A stretch of DNA of 64,000 nucleotides from Rhipicephalus microplus (Eukaryota > Arthropoda > Arachnida > Ixodida > Ixodidae), in the NCBI RefSeq assembly GCF_043290135.1, contig NC_134707.1, positions 82,817,447 through 82,881,446 of the forward strand. Direction: 5' to 3'. Under the pieces are notes generated by a model. The model was not told where the DNA came from. It was given only the letters and a program-made list of their open reading frames with translations, and did no database searches. The translations under genes were made by a program, and so were the position numbers. Positions 1-11,146 of the stretch are shown piece after piece. Each line of letters begins with the position of its first letter. Position 1 is the first letter of the stretch.

Positions 1-60
1 CTGCTACTAGGAGCTATGCGCCTTGGGCCCTTTGTGCCGGCCAATCCGCCAGGCGGTGTG

Positions 61-773
61 TCACGTCCGTTCTCCGGCCTTGCAACCATAGTACGCCAGA
101 TTTCCCCACCGCTGACACCTCCGGGTGGTTCGCAGACAACCGCTGAAATCATCACAGTGGGATCCGGCGGGCCGGAATAGCCTCTCTATCCACACATACT
201 GACGCCCGCAGAGTGTGGCCGGTCGGTGTGTGCGCCACCGCCGCGTCCAACACTTCGAGTGCTGTGTGATCAGAATTGGCTTTCCTTCTGCCCTTGCATT
301 GTTCTTGATAGGGAACTTTGGCGGAGAGTTGACTTTCACTGGTCATTTCAGTTGTTGGTTTTGACAGCTTTTCCGCTGGTACATTTCCTGGTACAGGTTT
401 TGATGCTCTCAGCTCTATCTCTTGTAGCCCCTGCTTCTCCTTCTCGTGCTTTATCGTCCTTGGCAGCCTGAGCCTTCTCGGTGTCTGGCTTAGTGACTTT
501 CGTGACAGTGGTTGTTGTTGGCTTGTAGCGAGCCCTGGTTTGGTGGACACTTAGGCCTCTCGGCGATCCGAACGTGCGGGAGCATACTTGACATTTATAG
601 GCAACCTCCGTGACAGGGGGGTCCACACGCACCCCACGTGCACTTCTTGCACAGATACAAGAAGTAGCCGTTCCCCCCACTTGGTGCGGCTGCCTGTCGG
701 CAGCCGCTTTCTTCAAAAAGATTCTTTTATCCATCTCGCCAAGTGTAAAGAAGCCTCTGGGATTGCAGCCCAT
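61..773 (-). pseudogene. R2-like LINE N-terminal fragment with degenerate C2H2 zinc finger
   Basis: Overlapping minus-strand reading frames between 773 and 61 contain a short zinc-finger motif, YKCQVCSRTFGSPRGLSVH, followed by Lys/Thr/Glu-rich sequence. In R2/NeSL-type site-specific LINEs a finger of this form, including the TF-(G/K)-(S/T)-PRGL core, lies at the protein N terminus and helps bind DNA. Here the two Cys and the first His are present, but the second His position reads Arg. The frame changes near 348-550, so the piece is broken. No reverse transcriptase follows; a gypsy repeat begins at about 840. It could also be a fragment of a host C2H2 protein. Confidence 0.4.
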
Positions 774-849
774 ATGGCCAGATTGCCTTGACTGTTGCGT
801 TACCTGCCAAGGGAGCTTCTACAAGTTACTGATTTATTTTTACTGATTT

Positions 850-960
850 ATTTCGCAATCCAAATGCTCACACTGCTCGTGCTTCCGCTGACCTCATTGT
901 CGCCGCAGCCACAGCACGTCAGCATGTGACAGGCCCCTCACATCGGCTCACCACCGCCGT
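850..960 (-). repeat. LTR-like repeat of element J, left copy (3' LTR side)
   Basis: This stretch resembles 7218-7322: both run from a TTTATTTCG word through CTCRCACTGCTCGYGC to CGTCAGCAYRYGACAG. One copy at each end of a gypsy coding region fits a pair of old LTRs. The outer boundaries and any target duplication could not be fixed. Confidence 0.4.
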
Positions 961-1499
961 ATAGACGGAGTGCTGGTCAGACCAGTGTGCATGCTTTGTT
1001 TTTGTTGCAAATGGCTTCGTGAAGGTTGAAAGTTGGGGTGTAGAAACTGGAAAGATGGTATCATTCGTGGAGGTCTGGGCTCAAGCGGGGTTCAGTGGGT
1101 CGGTTGACACTTTTTCTTCTCGGTCGCCCCAATGCATAGTAAAATGCTTGCCTTGCTGCTCCGTCACCTAATGTGGTCTACTGTACGGTGGTTGCAGTCA
1201 TTTGCAAACTGCATCTGTTCGAAGAAAAACGTGAGTGGCGGTGTGTAAGTCCTTCAACAGAAACGGCTTTGGTGTCAACTTATGCCTTGGCGCCACTAGC
1301 CGAAACGCCGTGAAAACATCGTGCAAGCATAGAGATCCAGCTTGTGTTTTTGAGCAGGCTGATGACAGAAGAACTCAGCAGGCAGTTGTAGTGAATGGCC
1401 GTAAACTAACTACACCAAAGCGTATCGCAAATCTTTTTCAAACGTACTTCATATACCAAGACGCTATGGAAGCAGAGTCAATCTAGGGGCCAGTGTCAC

Positions 1500-2860
1500 C
1501 ATGAGCCATCAGCACTGCTTTCACTTGCCTGTGAAAGGGCTCTACCAGGTGATTTTTTTCAGCGTGATGTACTCTTATGCGGAGATAGTGCGTTCCTAAA
1601 AGCCGTCAGAAGTGGTGAAATAATGCAGATTCAGATTTTCTGCTATGGTCGGTAACCACTTGTTCAGAAACTCTCATTTGTGAAACCCGGATGCTAACGA
1701 AATCGTTAGTGATGGCTTCGGCTGTAATATCGCTGACTAGTACGGCTTCTCGCCACCTACTCAACCTGTCGACAACTGCAGAAGGGTAAAAATATCCTTC
1801 AGAAGAAGGAAGAGGTCCGAAAATATCTGTCTGTACCTAGTGAAAACGGTCGCTGGAAAATTGACTTCTGGTATATCGTAGTTTGCATCGCTGACAAAGC
1901 ACCGATCTGTGAGCCCTAATTCTGAGATTAGGGCTCATTACAGGCCACACATAACGTTGAATCAGGAATTTCTGAATTGCTCCCTAGCCAAGATGAGAAA
2001 AGTGTATGAAATTGCTCAAATATTTTCAGCCTTAAAGCGAACGGTGCGGAAGGTCTTGGCGAGCCGGTTTACATGTCGTCCGCTAGTGCTGGGGCAGTGC
2101 CTGGTGGAGAAACGTTTTTCGAACAATACGTATGCTCTGATGATCTTCATCATCCAACTGTACTGATGCAAACTGTAGGTCGGCTACCTGCACGTGTATT
2201 ATTTTTTCGACTCGGCTGAGTGCATCGGCCAGAATATTCAACACGTCCTTGACGTGCTCAGCCCGCGTTGAAAACTCTACAAGGTAATCAAAATGCTTAG
2301 TCTCTCTCAGAGGGTGATGTGTTCGTGCAGAGTTCAGCGCACAAGCTAGTGGCTAGTGGTCCGTGGGCAAGGAGAAATTAAGTTCGTGAAAATAGCGAAA
2401 GGGCTTAAGGGCGTGGTAACATGGAAGAAGTTTGAAGCCAAAAACACTGTGGCAAGTCTGGAGTCCCGACAGCTCTTTCGAGAAACCTTCACGGGGTTCA
2501 CAACAGCTGTTATGAAGTACTAGAGAACTCGTTCAGCTGCCACACCAGAATCATTTATCAGAAGACTGGTGAAGCCATGCTGCTTTGGATAAGTTAAGAA
2601 TGTTACTCCAGCCAGCATGCCCTTCATCCCAGACAAAGCTAGTTCTACAAAATCTGTCCAGCCTGGCGTTGACGAGGTTGATTTCGGGTGAACCGGCAGG
2701 TATTCATCAGTCCCAGCGTTGTGGCACAAGAAGATATGCAGCACCAGTGAAAATTCACTATACTGAGTAAACGCCAGAGTTGTGAGATTGAGTTTTAGTT
2801 GAGGGCAATTCACAAAGGCCCGAACCTTGAAAGGTAGCGCTTGATTATCGGCCCATATCA
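1500..2860 (-). pseudogene. Element J pol 3' half: RNase H and integrase remnants
   Basis: On the minus strand, 2860-2520 reads as an RT/RNase H connection ending NDSGVAAERVL, where active copies have a DAS motif. About 2400-2215 gives RETKHFDYLV and then ILADALSRVEK, the end of the gypsy RNase H domain. 1860-1500 gives TDIFGPLPSSEGY, VVDRLSRWREAV and VEPFHRQVKAVLMAHGD, the catalytic core of a Mag-clade integrase. The integrase would insert cDNA into the host genome, but several stops interrupt this copy. Sequence between 960 and 1500 is only weakly pol-like. Confidence 0.6.
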
Positions 2861-4138
2861 ATTCTTTCTTCCCTCAGCAAAGTTATTGAAAAACTGTTCG
2901 TTGATCGTTTAAGTAATTACCTAAGCAAATTTAATATACTTCATCCGTGTCAATTTGGCTTTCGTTCAGGCAGTTCGACAAGCTTAGCACTAGTTTCATT
3001 ATTAGATTACTTAAAAAAATTGATTGACTCTGGTAGATTTGTTGGATCTGTCTTCCTAGATTTCACCAAGGCCTTTGACACCATTGATCATGCCACCCTG
3101 TTTAACAAATTGGAGGCCTATGGGGTAACTGGAGCTCCATTAACCTTCCTGAAAAATTATCTGCACAATAGAGAATGCTCGGTGTACGTATCAGGCGCTT
3201 CTTCTGAAACTAAGCTAATCAATCAAGGCGTGCCCCAGGGGTCTATTTTGGGCCCTTTATTATTTATTATTTATATTAATGATCTTGTCGATGCAATTAA
3301 ATCAACTCACTGCGTGTTATACGCCGACGACACGACTATAACTGCAGCTGAGGACTCTCTAACTGCTCTTACTTTACACTTGAATAACACACTTCTAGAT
3401 ATTAGTAAATGGTGCTACGAGAACCAACTTATTATTAACCCAGCCAAAACCAAGTTTATGATATTTAGGTCCGCTCAAAGGCCATTGCCTTTTCATCAAC
3501 CCTTAACCCTAGGTCCTCACTCTATACCCACCTGTGATACTGTAATTTTTCTTGGTGTACATCTTGACTGCCATTTAAAGTTTAATCTCCACACTGATCA
3601 CCTCAGAAAGAAAACTGCATTCGGAATTCGGGCTATAATAAAAGCTCGTGAAGTTTTTGATATAAACGTACTTATGTCTCTGTATTTCGCGTTCATTCAT
3701 TCCCATATCATGTATGGTATCGCTGCTTGGGGAAACACGTATGACTGTCATCTATCACCCATTCAGAACATACAAAATCAGGCGATCCGCATTATCACTA
3801 ATAGCTCACGATACTCCAGTGCAGGCCATCTACTCTAAGACAACAAAATCCTACCTGTTCGTAAGTTATTTTTTTATAGCATAGCCGTTCTTCTGTTTCA
3901 ATTGCGCAATGCACTGTTACCGTTTGAGTTCATTGATTCAGTTTTCTTACAAAACAACAATGTAACCAGATTTGCAATGAACCTTAACTTTTTGCTACCC
4001 GCGTCGCGCACCAATTATAGAAAAATGACCACTGCCTATGCGGCCATTACTTTTTGGAATAACATGCCTCTTTCTGTTAAAACGATGCCCACATTGTCAT
4101 CATTGAAAAAGTCGCTTAAAAGTTTTCTGTTAAATTAA
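2861..4138 (+). pseudogene. LINE reverse transcriptase, one in-frame stop
   Basis: This is one reading frame from 2861 to the TAA at 4136-4138, broken only by TAA at 3836-3838. Visible RT motifs are QFGFRSGSST, DFTKAFDTIDH (first catalytic Asp), NQGVPQGSILGPLLF and YADDTT (catalytic Asp pair). The C-terminal tail ends AAITFWNNMPLSVK, a form common to CR1/L2-like LINEs. The upstream endonuclease and ORF1 are missing through 5' truncation. The enzyme would copy LINE RNA by target-primed reverse transcription. Apart from the single stop the frame is open, which suggests a fairly recent insertion. Confidence 0.8.
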
Positions 4139-4402
4139 TAGCTGCCTGTATATGTGCATTTTGGGGGCTTTGCGTTTTTAGTTATGCCATTTAGATCATT
4201 GCATTTCGATCGACAATGTCCGCCACTGAACGAGATGTTTTTTTTTCGTTGTTTCTTTTTTCTTTCCTTATTTGCCTTGCTTTTTGTTGCCTGATGTGTC
4301 ACTTAGCCTATAATAATTACTTATCACTCTATATTGTATAATTGATTTCCATTCACTCGTTGCTTGTTAACTTGATCTGATTTATTGATTGTTATAATGC
4401 AT

Positions 4403-4479
4403 CGAGGGTCCCGTTACAGTTTTTAACTTCGGGACCCTCGTCGGGGGTCCCGTTACAGTTTCTAACTTTGGGACCCCCG
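4403..4479 (+). repeat. Two tandem hairpins in the LINE 3' UTR
   Basis: 4403-4440 is a perfect 11-bp stem (CGAGGGTCCCG) with a 16-nt loop. 4442-4479 repeats it with the stem CGGGGGTCCCG and a G-U closing pair. The loops are nearly identical (TTACAGTTTYTAACTT). LINE reverse transcriptases often recognise a 3' UTR hairpin in their own RNA; that role here is inferred. Confidence 0.7.
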
Positions 4480-4550
4480 TCTGTATAATAATATTACTGT
4501 ACTACTTTTTTTGAAATGAATAATAAACCGAAACTGAAACTGAAACTGAT

Positions 4551-5150
4551 GCTCTCGCTGTTTACAGTATGTGCAAAAACTTCACTGACATCATATCAAA
4601 GTGGCACTTATCCAAATTAATCACAAGACAATGCTCCTGAAGTCGGATAAAAACAGACGGAGGTGTTTGTAATGAATTCTTTTTGACAAGCTGGCTACCA
4701 GAACGCCATCAATATAAGCACAGACATATGGTAGCCCACAGACGACTATGTAAATCACTCGTTTGAATGTTTGCGCAGCATTGTCAGGCCGAATGGCATT
4801 CGTGAAATCCAAACAATCGAAAGAGAGTTGTGATCTTTATTTCTTAATATCTTCCAGCCTTATGAAGATCTGTCAATGTGTCTTTGGCAGAGGAATTTTC
4901 GCAAATATTTTGGCTACACGAATACTTGCCGTAAAATATGAGTGTGTGGCAGGGGGTGCTTATCAGGAATCGTCGCTGCGTTCAAACCACGACAATCTCC
5001 ACATGGACGCCAATCACTGCTGTTATTGAGTAGGATTTGTATATGTGACGACCATACACTACATGAAAGACGAACAATTGATTTTCTGCATATGTTCTAA
5101 CTCTTTTTGGCTATGGTTAATTTCTCTAGTGCCAGGCGACGAGATGACGC
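4551..5150 (-). pseudogene. Element J reverse transcriptase remnant
   Basis: Minus-strand frames give [19 protein letters not shown] (about 5010), then NAAQTFKRVIYIVVCGL and AYIDGVLVAS (about 4780-4680). These correspond to the gypsy RT palm. The catalytic YIDD box reads YIDG, and frameshifts separate the segments, so the copy is inactive. The downstream RNase H is displaced to 2860 by the LINE insertion. Confidence 0.6.
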
Positions 5151-6336
5151 ATGGCATGGTGGGCTACTAATAATGATGGGAAGTTCGATTATATGGCTTA
5201 GAGGTTTAGTCCAGGCAGGTGCAATGGTAAGGGAGGGAAACTCAGTTCATGCGGCTTAGGGCTCTGGAAAAACGTGGTGTGTTTTAAACGCGTATGGCTC
5301 GATGGAGAAAGCCACGTCAGACACTTTTGACCCAGTAGTGGAGTCAGAATCTACTTCTTTGCCATGCATACCAGGAGGCCATAGTCCACAAAAATTCGGC
5401 ACTGTTTATTTTATAACTGAGAGAAGCGACTACAATGATCCACCTGAATATTCCTTCATGCTCAATCAGCATAACGGACTTCGACAGCATACGTTTAATA
5501 AAGGCGATAGTCTTGGGATACTTCAGTGCTAAAATGTTTGTCTGTCTGTAAGTCTACTTGTCTGTCAACCAAAACGGCTGAACTGGAACCACAATCACAG
5601 CGCTCACCAATATTAATATAATTTCTGCATTTGTACTTGTGTGATTGCTGATTAAAAAGCAAATATCGCGCATATCTGGGGCATACTTCAGAACTTGAGT
5701 TTTCCTTGTTGTCTTTTTATACTGGAAAAAGCATACATAACCAAGGACTGCAGCGTTTTTTAGGCTGCGCTGGCAATGCGACGCTATGCACGAAAAGGCG
5801 TGTTTTTCTTGCACTTTGCTATAAAGATACGGTGCTGCTGCATCTTCAAATCTAGAACATACGGCTTCCGAAACCTCGCACGGACGCCGCGTACTTGCTA
5901 TATTTGAGGCGATACTTTAATTGTTCGAGATTACTGCCAGATGGCGCCTTTGTCTCATGCGGTGCCTCCAGAATCTAATTCATGGGTTTTCGCACATAAT
6001 ACATCAATTTATATTTTAATTCAATTTCTTCAGACGGAAGACTATCGTCTTTCGACGACAGTTGATGTCAAATTTGCAGATACGGGGCGAACGCTTTTGC
6101 TGCTGTTCATAGCTTGTAATGGCATGACTGGCCCACAGTTTTAGGGGTGAAGCTCTCAAGGGTGTCGGCTAGTGCGGCGTCGTCGTAGTTGTGGTAGCCA
6201 GTGCTAGTACTCGAAGCACGCACTAGATGGCAATGGCGCTGTGGCGCTCGCATCCCTAGTGCACGGATCATTCACTAGACAGTGTAGAGGCGCTGGCTCC
6301 AATCCGATTCATTCTGTAGTATGACAGCAGTGCATG

Positions 6337-6368
6337 GACGAATGAATGCACGAACGAACGAATGAACG

Positions 6369-6399
<31 letters not shown>

Positions 6400-6413
6400 A
6401 GAGAGACAGACGC
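6337..6413 (+). repeat. (GACA)n / (GAAC)n microsatellite
   Basis: A run of GAACGAAC/GAATGAAC tetramers passes into about eight GACA units and a GAGA interruption. It makes an apparent Arg/Thr/Asp-rich open frame that is not a gene. Confidence 0.9.
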
Positions 6414-6479
6414 TTCGCCCCACTCATCATCATTCACTGCATGGATTTGCTTTGACTTTCTGTCTATGCTACGAGTGCG

Positions 6480-7166
6480 TAGTACGCTCCAACTGTTCTT
6501 GTGTCGACCAGAAACTGAAGTCCGCAGATGGAGTCTTGAACAAAAAACGGGTGACTTGGAGACCGGCGGCAGTCACTCGTCGCCGTTAGTTGTTCCCGAT
6601 GCCGTTTCCCGTACAGTTACGTGGTAGTGTGCAACGCTGCCCAGATTGTCCGCAATATCGGTGGTACCAGCAGGCTGGCCGAAACTACGAACAAGATTTT
6701 GCAGGCGGATGTTGAAAATGCATTGGATATGTAGGTCGATATCAGTTGTAGCTTTGTCCAGGTCTAAAATGTCTCATGGAATCGCCGTCAGCCGTTGTGG
6801 TGAGGCTGTTCACTATGAGATGTGTGAGCCGCTGTACGTCAGCGCGAAAGTCAGTGATGACGTCTTGCCTTGACGAGGAAGTATTTGGAGTTGACGACCG
6901 ACTGGTAGACCACGTCGCTGCAAAGCGTGGTATATGGGCGACTCTCGGAACTTGTATCACCTATCAGTATCTGAAAAGGCGCTATTTCGTATACCATGCT
7001 GGCGAGAGTGGCCAAACAGAAAAGAGTCATCATTTACCCTGTTGTCAAAACTGTTTTTAACTTGGGTGGCAAACGCTGAAAAAACAGTTCTTGTAGCAGC
7101 AAGTTTATTAAAGATGACGCTCGAGCACCGAGAAGGATTCACTCGGCCAACAACGGTAACCATCAT
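6480..7166 (-). pseudogene. Element J gag and protease remnants
   Basis: Minus-strand reading gives DVITDFRADVQRLTHLI (about 6850), a CCHC-like gag motif CWYHRYCGQSGQRC (about 6680-6640) and a protease start QFLVDTRTVG (about 6510-6490). In Mag-clade gypsy elements these are consecutive. The protease DTG triad reads DTR. The frame changes at least twice, so no continuous protein exists. Confidence 0.5.
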
Positions 7167-7217
7167 AGAGGAGGGCAGCAGAGGAATATATAGGCTGCTA
7201 CGTTGAGTTGAAAAAAA

Positions 7218-7322
7218 CTACATATTTATTTCGAAGTGTTAACGCTCGCACTGCTCGCGCCTCCGGAGACTTCATCATCATCCCAGCCCCGGTACGTCAG
7301 CACACGACAGCAGGAAACTTCA
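7218..7322 (-). repeat. LTR-like repeat of element J, right copy (5' LTR side)
   Basis: This is similar to 850-960 (shared CTCGCACTGCTCGCGC and CGTCAGCAC words). It lies just upstream, on the minus strand, of the gag remnant, as expected for a 5' LTR. Boundaries are approximate. Confidence 0.4.
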
Positions 7323-8517
7323 TCGCTTATCGTGCAATAAAGCTTTGCATGAAAAAAAAAGTTTATTATATAGAGGAAAAAGCAATACATGCACAGCTTT
7401 TCAATATCATCGCCATGGACAACTGTCTTGCAGTGGCATTGCCATTCGCTTCATAGAAAGAGGGTTGAAATGACCACTTGGCTCTCCAGGAAGACAAATG
7501 ACACCAGTTCATTGGTCATTTTACTTCAATGGGTCAAGAGCTATGGGCTGAATATAATGGGCTACGACGGCTACACTCCGTCTGGACAACTAGCTTCATC
7601 CACGAAGGCAGCGTTGTACGAGCGGTGGGGAACTTCGCAAGTGCATTTATATACGAAAGCACGGTAAAGCACTGTTCCTAGTGTTATCGGTTTCAGGCTG
7701 GAAGTTTCATCGCACTATAAATTCTTCTCTTCTGCGTTTGCGTGGTTCCTAAGGAATGAAACCAAAATGGCGCTGCTTGATTTCAGCTTCATCTCGCACT
7801 TCGAAAGATTTATTCGCCAGATGCCATACTGTCCTGCGGAGACTTAACTCACAGCATTTCGCCTGTGGACAAAGATGCCGCCCTCTCGTTAAGAAGCATC
7901 ATTTATGCCTCGCAGTAAAGGCTGACACCGCTAAATACATCTTGTAGCGTCGTCATAATCGACATTAAATATCATCTACATTTCATGGCCACCGCACTAT
8001 GCCTCTCTCGCAGCTCATACATAGCTCGAGCTGCGCTAGAACAGAAAGAGTTCACTCGCCCAGTGTGCCAGACACTGGCAGCCGCTGCGGCTCCACTTGA
8101 GATCTTGAATACAGTGGCGAGATGAGCACGACCCGTCGGCCGCCTTCGGCGTCGTCTCACATCTTTTCTCTCGCCACTAAACGTCCCAAACCATCACAAG
8201 GCTTGAATGAACCACTAGAGAATGAGCTACATCACCAGACAATACATGGAACACCCGTCAACAGCTATTTCAGTGGGAGGTGATGAATGATTTGTATACG
8301 AAGCAAACATTTCCCCATACTCATACACTTTTGAATAGGCGGCGCCAATACGATGGTGGTCACGCGCCAGTACATGTTTGGCCCACATGACACCTTGGGG
8401 CAAATAACACCATTTGTGATATCAACAGCGGCCAGCCAAACACGTTGACCTTAGATTATCACAGCTATGCGCAGCGAAGCGCCTAGCCAACTAGAACCCA
8501 TGGGTTTTTTTTTGGCC
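7323..8517. other. No gene recognised
   Basis: AT-rich and mixed sequence with only short frames. No domain, RNA gene or repeat structure could be assigned. Confidence 0.6.
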
Positions 8518-8533
8518 ATCGAAAGTTTGATAG

Positions 8534-8774
8534 ATGATTTGATATGTGGGGTTTAACGTCCCAAAACCACCATATGATTATGAGAGACGCCGTAGTGGAG
8601 GGCTCCGGAAATTTTGACCACCTGGGGTTATTTAACGTGCACCCAAATCTGAGCACACGGGCCTACAACATTTCCGCCTCCATCGGAAATGCAGCCGCCG
8701 CAGCCGGGATTTGAACCCGTGACATGCGGGTCAGCAGCCGAGTACCTTAGCCACTAGACCACCACGGCGGGGCG
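8534..8774 (-). mobile_element. Ruka-type tRNA-derived SINE, copy 1
   Basis: The minus strand carries a tRNA-like head with the A-box TGGTCTAGTGG and a B-box GGTTCAAATCC, then a body ending in CCCCACATATC. It is flanked by imperfect 16-bp target duplications at 8518-8533 and 8775-8790 (ATCGAAAGTTTGATAG versus ATCGAAAGCCTGATAG), so both ends are known. SINEs carry no protein and use LINE machinery to move. The family name is from memory of tick sequences. Confidence 0.85.
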
Positions 8775-8969
8775 ATCGAAAGCCTGATAGGCGTCTTCTC
8801 ACCTTGTGGGATAGAAGGATACGGATTCTCGCGCAGTACAAGCAGTCTGAACCCGCTGCTTACTACTATGCACGTTTCGCATAGTACAGCATTCCATCGA
8901 AGAATATACGATCACGCTAGCTTCATATCGCTGGACGGAAATTCGTGAATCCACCAATGGGCAGACCAC

Positions 8970-9225
8970 TCCTCGGTGAACTCACTCATGAGTCGGCTCA
9001 CTCAGACTCACTCAGTCTTAGATTGAGCCATGAGTCTGATTCTGAGTTAGTCTGTGTGAGTAATACTTTTGTGAATCTGAGCTCGAGTGAGTTCACTTGA
9101 AGAAAACTTTCGTGGGTCTGAGTGAGTTCAGCTGAGAAAGAAATTGTCGACTGTGGGTCCGCGTGATTCAAAACTGCAATATATATTTCTTGAGTGAGCC
9201 TGAGTGAGTTACACTGTATTTTGCC
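8970..9225. repeat. TGAGT-rich degenerate minisatellite, block 1
   Basis: Short words such as TGAGTCTGAGTGAGT, CTGAGTTAGT and GTGAGTAAT recur irregularly over about 250 bp. A second block with the same order of words lies at 9596-9822, so the two blocks are related copies separated by about 370 bp of different sequence. No coding potential. Confidence 0.7.
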
Positions 9226-9595
9226 GACTGAAGGTCCTATCTAGTTATCTTCAGCATTACTGTCAGCCTTACCCGGATTCCCGTTTATACTAACCTCTAC
9301 TCACAGGTGTTCCAAAGCAGTGTCATTCATGCAACATTTCAATATTTTTCTATCAGAGGCGCAAATGATGTAGGAGGGGGGATGCCCTGACCTCCCGCCC
9401 ACCAAGTTTTCATGGGAAGTTTTTCATCATTGTATCTTTTGCTCTCATCTATTAAAGATACTTTACTAATTTGCAAGCACCCGAACCTCATTTTTGAAAA
9501 TACCACGTCAAACGGGGCAAAGAAGCGCACTGATTACATGAGATATTGGTTTAGAGCACTGATGACATTTTCGAATAAGCTAATTCTAGGATAAC

Positions 9596-9822
9596 GCACT
9601 CGTGAGCCGAGTCACTTAGATTCACATCGAGTCATGAGTTTGAGTCTGAGTGAGTCTCGGTGAGTAATGTTTTTGTGACTTTGAGTCCGAGAGAGTCTGG
9701 TTGAAGAGAATTGTCGTGAGTGTGAATCCGAGTGAGGCCAGCTCAGGAAAAGTTTCGTGAGTCTGAGAGAGTAAAAAGCTTAAAATGTATTTTATGAGTG
9801 AGTCTGAGTGAGTTACACCAGT
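9596..9822. repeat. TGAGT-rich degenerate minisatellite, block 2
   Basis: This parallels block 1 (8970-9225): both pass through an AGTAATRYTTTTGTGA word and end GAGTGAGTTACAC. The block stops directly at the truncated 5' end of the next LINE. Confidence 0.7.
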
Positions 9823-9829
9823 TTCGTGG

Positions 9830-10672
9830 TGGAAGGGGCTGACAACACGTCAAAGGTTTGGACCATCCTGGGCTCCCTTCTCGGCCAACGTCAGACCTAC
9901 AACGAAGTTGCTCATGTGGCCCAACAGGAAGGCCTGAGCACGCAGGAGATCGCTGAACAAGCCCCTTTACTAATTTCCTACAGACATCCCTCTCCACAGA
10001 AAATACGTACCAGAAGGACGCAGGCCCTGAAGAACTGAGCCATTTATTAGCCATTTCACTATGCTCGAGCTAGAGCACGCTCTGCAGCATGTTCACGCAA
10101 GCAGTGCTGCAGGAGTCGATGGAGTCCGTTGCTCATTTACACAATATTTCCCATCAGTACTAACACGCTCTGCTTGAAGAGTTTAGTTGAGTCTGGGATG
10201 CTGGAATAGAGCCCTCCGTATGGAAGCTTTCGGTAGTCAGACCCATTTAGAAGCTTGGTAAACCATCACATAGCTTATCCAACCACCATCCGATCTGTTT
10301 TAATCATACGTGAGTGTTTGTAATGGAGGGCACGCTCGATTTGCTACTTTGACGATCGCGACCGTCTTACTCGTACAATGTGGAGATTCCGCTCTGGCCC
10401 ATCGACTCAAGATGTACCCCTTCGCTTAAAGGATGTCTTCGAGCCTAACTTGGGACACCAAGGGACTGTTGGAGGAGTGGGCATACGCAACGCATTTGGT
10501 GGCGTACCACACCATATCATCATGACGAACGCAGGTGCCCTTGGGAATATAGGAAATATGTACAACTTTATAAAGGGTCTCCTGGAAGGGCGAAGCTGCC
10601 AAGTCAGAGTTAGCCAAGACGCCAGATTCGTACAAATCAACCTCGTAGACATTCCCCAGGGCTTACTGATAT
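9830..10672 (+). pseudogene. LINE E, EN-RT linker and RT N-terminal half
   Basis: The frame EGADNTSKVWTILGSLLGQ (9830) is the linker before RT in I/Jockey-like LINEs. ALQHVHASSAAGVDGVRCS (about 10080) is the start of RT, and IRNAFGGVPHHIIMTNAG with LVDIPQGLL (10485-10668) are RT motifs. Stops and frameshifts are present between 10150 and 10370. The frame stops at 10672, where gypsy C begins, and resumes at 17082. The first catalytic Asp position reads Asn (RNAFG), so this copy was dead independently of the insertion. Confidence 0.7.
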
Positions 10673-10842
10673 TGTTACATGCATGTTGACATTTTGTGGG
10701 ACGATGCGCGTGTGTGCCTGACGAAGAGGACGAAGGGTGGTCTCCACTCGATCGCTGGTGAACCGGTCACACCATTACTGCTGGTTTTAAGTACATCTCA
10801 TCCACAGCCTCGTCGATACGGCGTCGCGTCTTATCCCTAACA
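10673..10842 (+). repeat. 5' LTR of gypsy C
   Basis: Begins TGTTACATGCATG and ends TAACA. Closely similar to 16912-17081 with scattered substitutions. A candidate primer-binding site starts five bases downstream (TGGTGGAGGTGG at 10847), the same start as in elements A, B and G4. Confidence 0.85.
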
Positions 10843-10916
10843 TACTTGGTGGAGGTGGAACGTTCCCCGTCCTCACCACGAAGCTTCGCAGTGGCCGCAC
10901 CAGTCAGTCTCCGGCC

Positions 10917-11146
10917 ATGGCTACCAATGGCAACAACCCGTCAGCGTCTCCATCAGTAGCTCCAGCCAATGCATACCTGACGATGCCCTACCCGCCTGAT
11001 CCCGGTACATTCTCCGCATAACCTGGGCTTGAAGTTGACTACTAGCTCCATATGTACGTGCGTGTTAGCCAGACACACCGATGGGACCCTACCATGATGC
11101 TCCCCAACGTAATCTTTTACTTGGACGGCACCCCACATGTTTGATT
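10917..11146 (+). pseudogene. Gypsy C gag, N-terminal part
   Basis: The start codon at 10917 opens MATNGNNPSASPSVAP and reaches PYPPDPGTFSA before a TAA. The frame then continues through a second stop to VSQTHRWDPTMMLPNVIFY. This is the N terminus of a gypsy capsid protein; the segment ends where a LINE fragment is inserted. Gag would form the particle in which reverse transcription takes place. Confidence 0.7.

Larger units (their letters stand above)
2861..4550 (+). mobile_element. 5'-truncated CR1/L2-like LINE inserted in element J
   Basis: The element starts abruptly inside the reverse transcriptase (ILSSLSKVIEK at 2861). It runs through the RT C terminus, a 3' UTR of about 390 bp with two tandem hairpins, and ends in a three-unit GAAACT repeat (4530-4549). 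Abrupt 5' truncation and a short tandem 3' end rather than poly(A) are typical of CR1/L2/Rex-type LINEs. It is in the opposite orientation to the gypsy element it interrupts and is better preserved, so it arrived later. Confidence 0.75.
840..7330 (-). mobile_element. Decayed Mag-like Ty3/gypsy LTR retrotransposon (element J)
   Basis: Read on the minus strand from right to left, the order is gag (about 7166-6630), protease (about 6500), reverse transcriptase (5150-4551), RNase H (2860-2240) and integrase (about 2110-1500). This is the Ty3/gypsy order. Diverged LTR-like repeats lie at both ends. Stops and frameshifts break every domain, and a plus-strand LINE (2861-4550) splits RT from RNase H. 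The stretch 5180-6430 should hold the RT N terminus and protease linker but is largely unreadable and probably contains other insertions; no gene is seen there. Confidence 0.6.

Noticed and set aside
6346..6627. Open frame of 93 codons starting in the GACA repeat
   Set aside because: Half of it is microsatellite translation and the rest is antisense to the element J protease.
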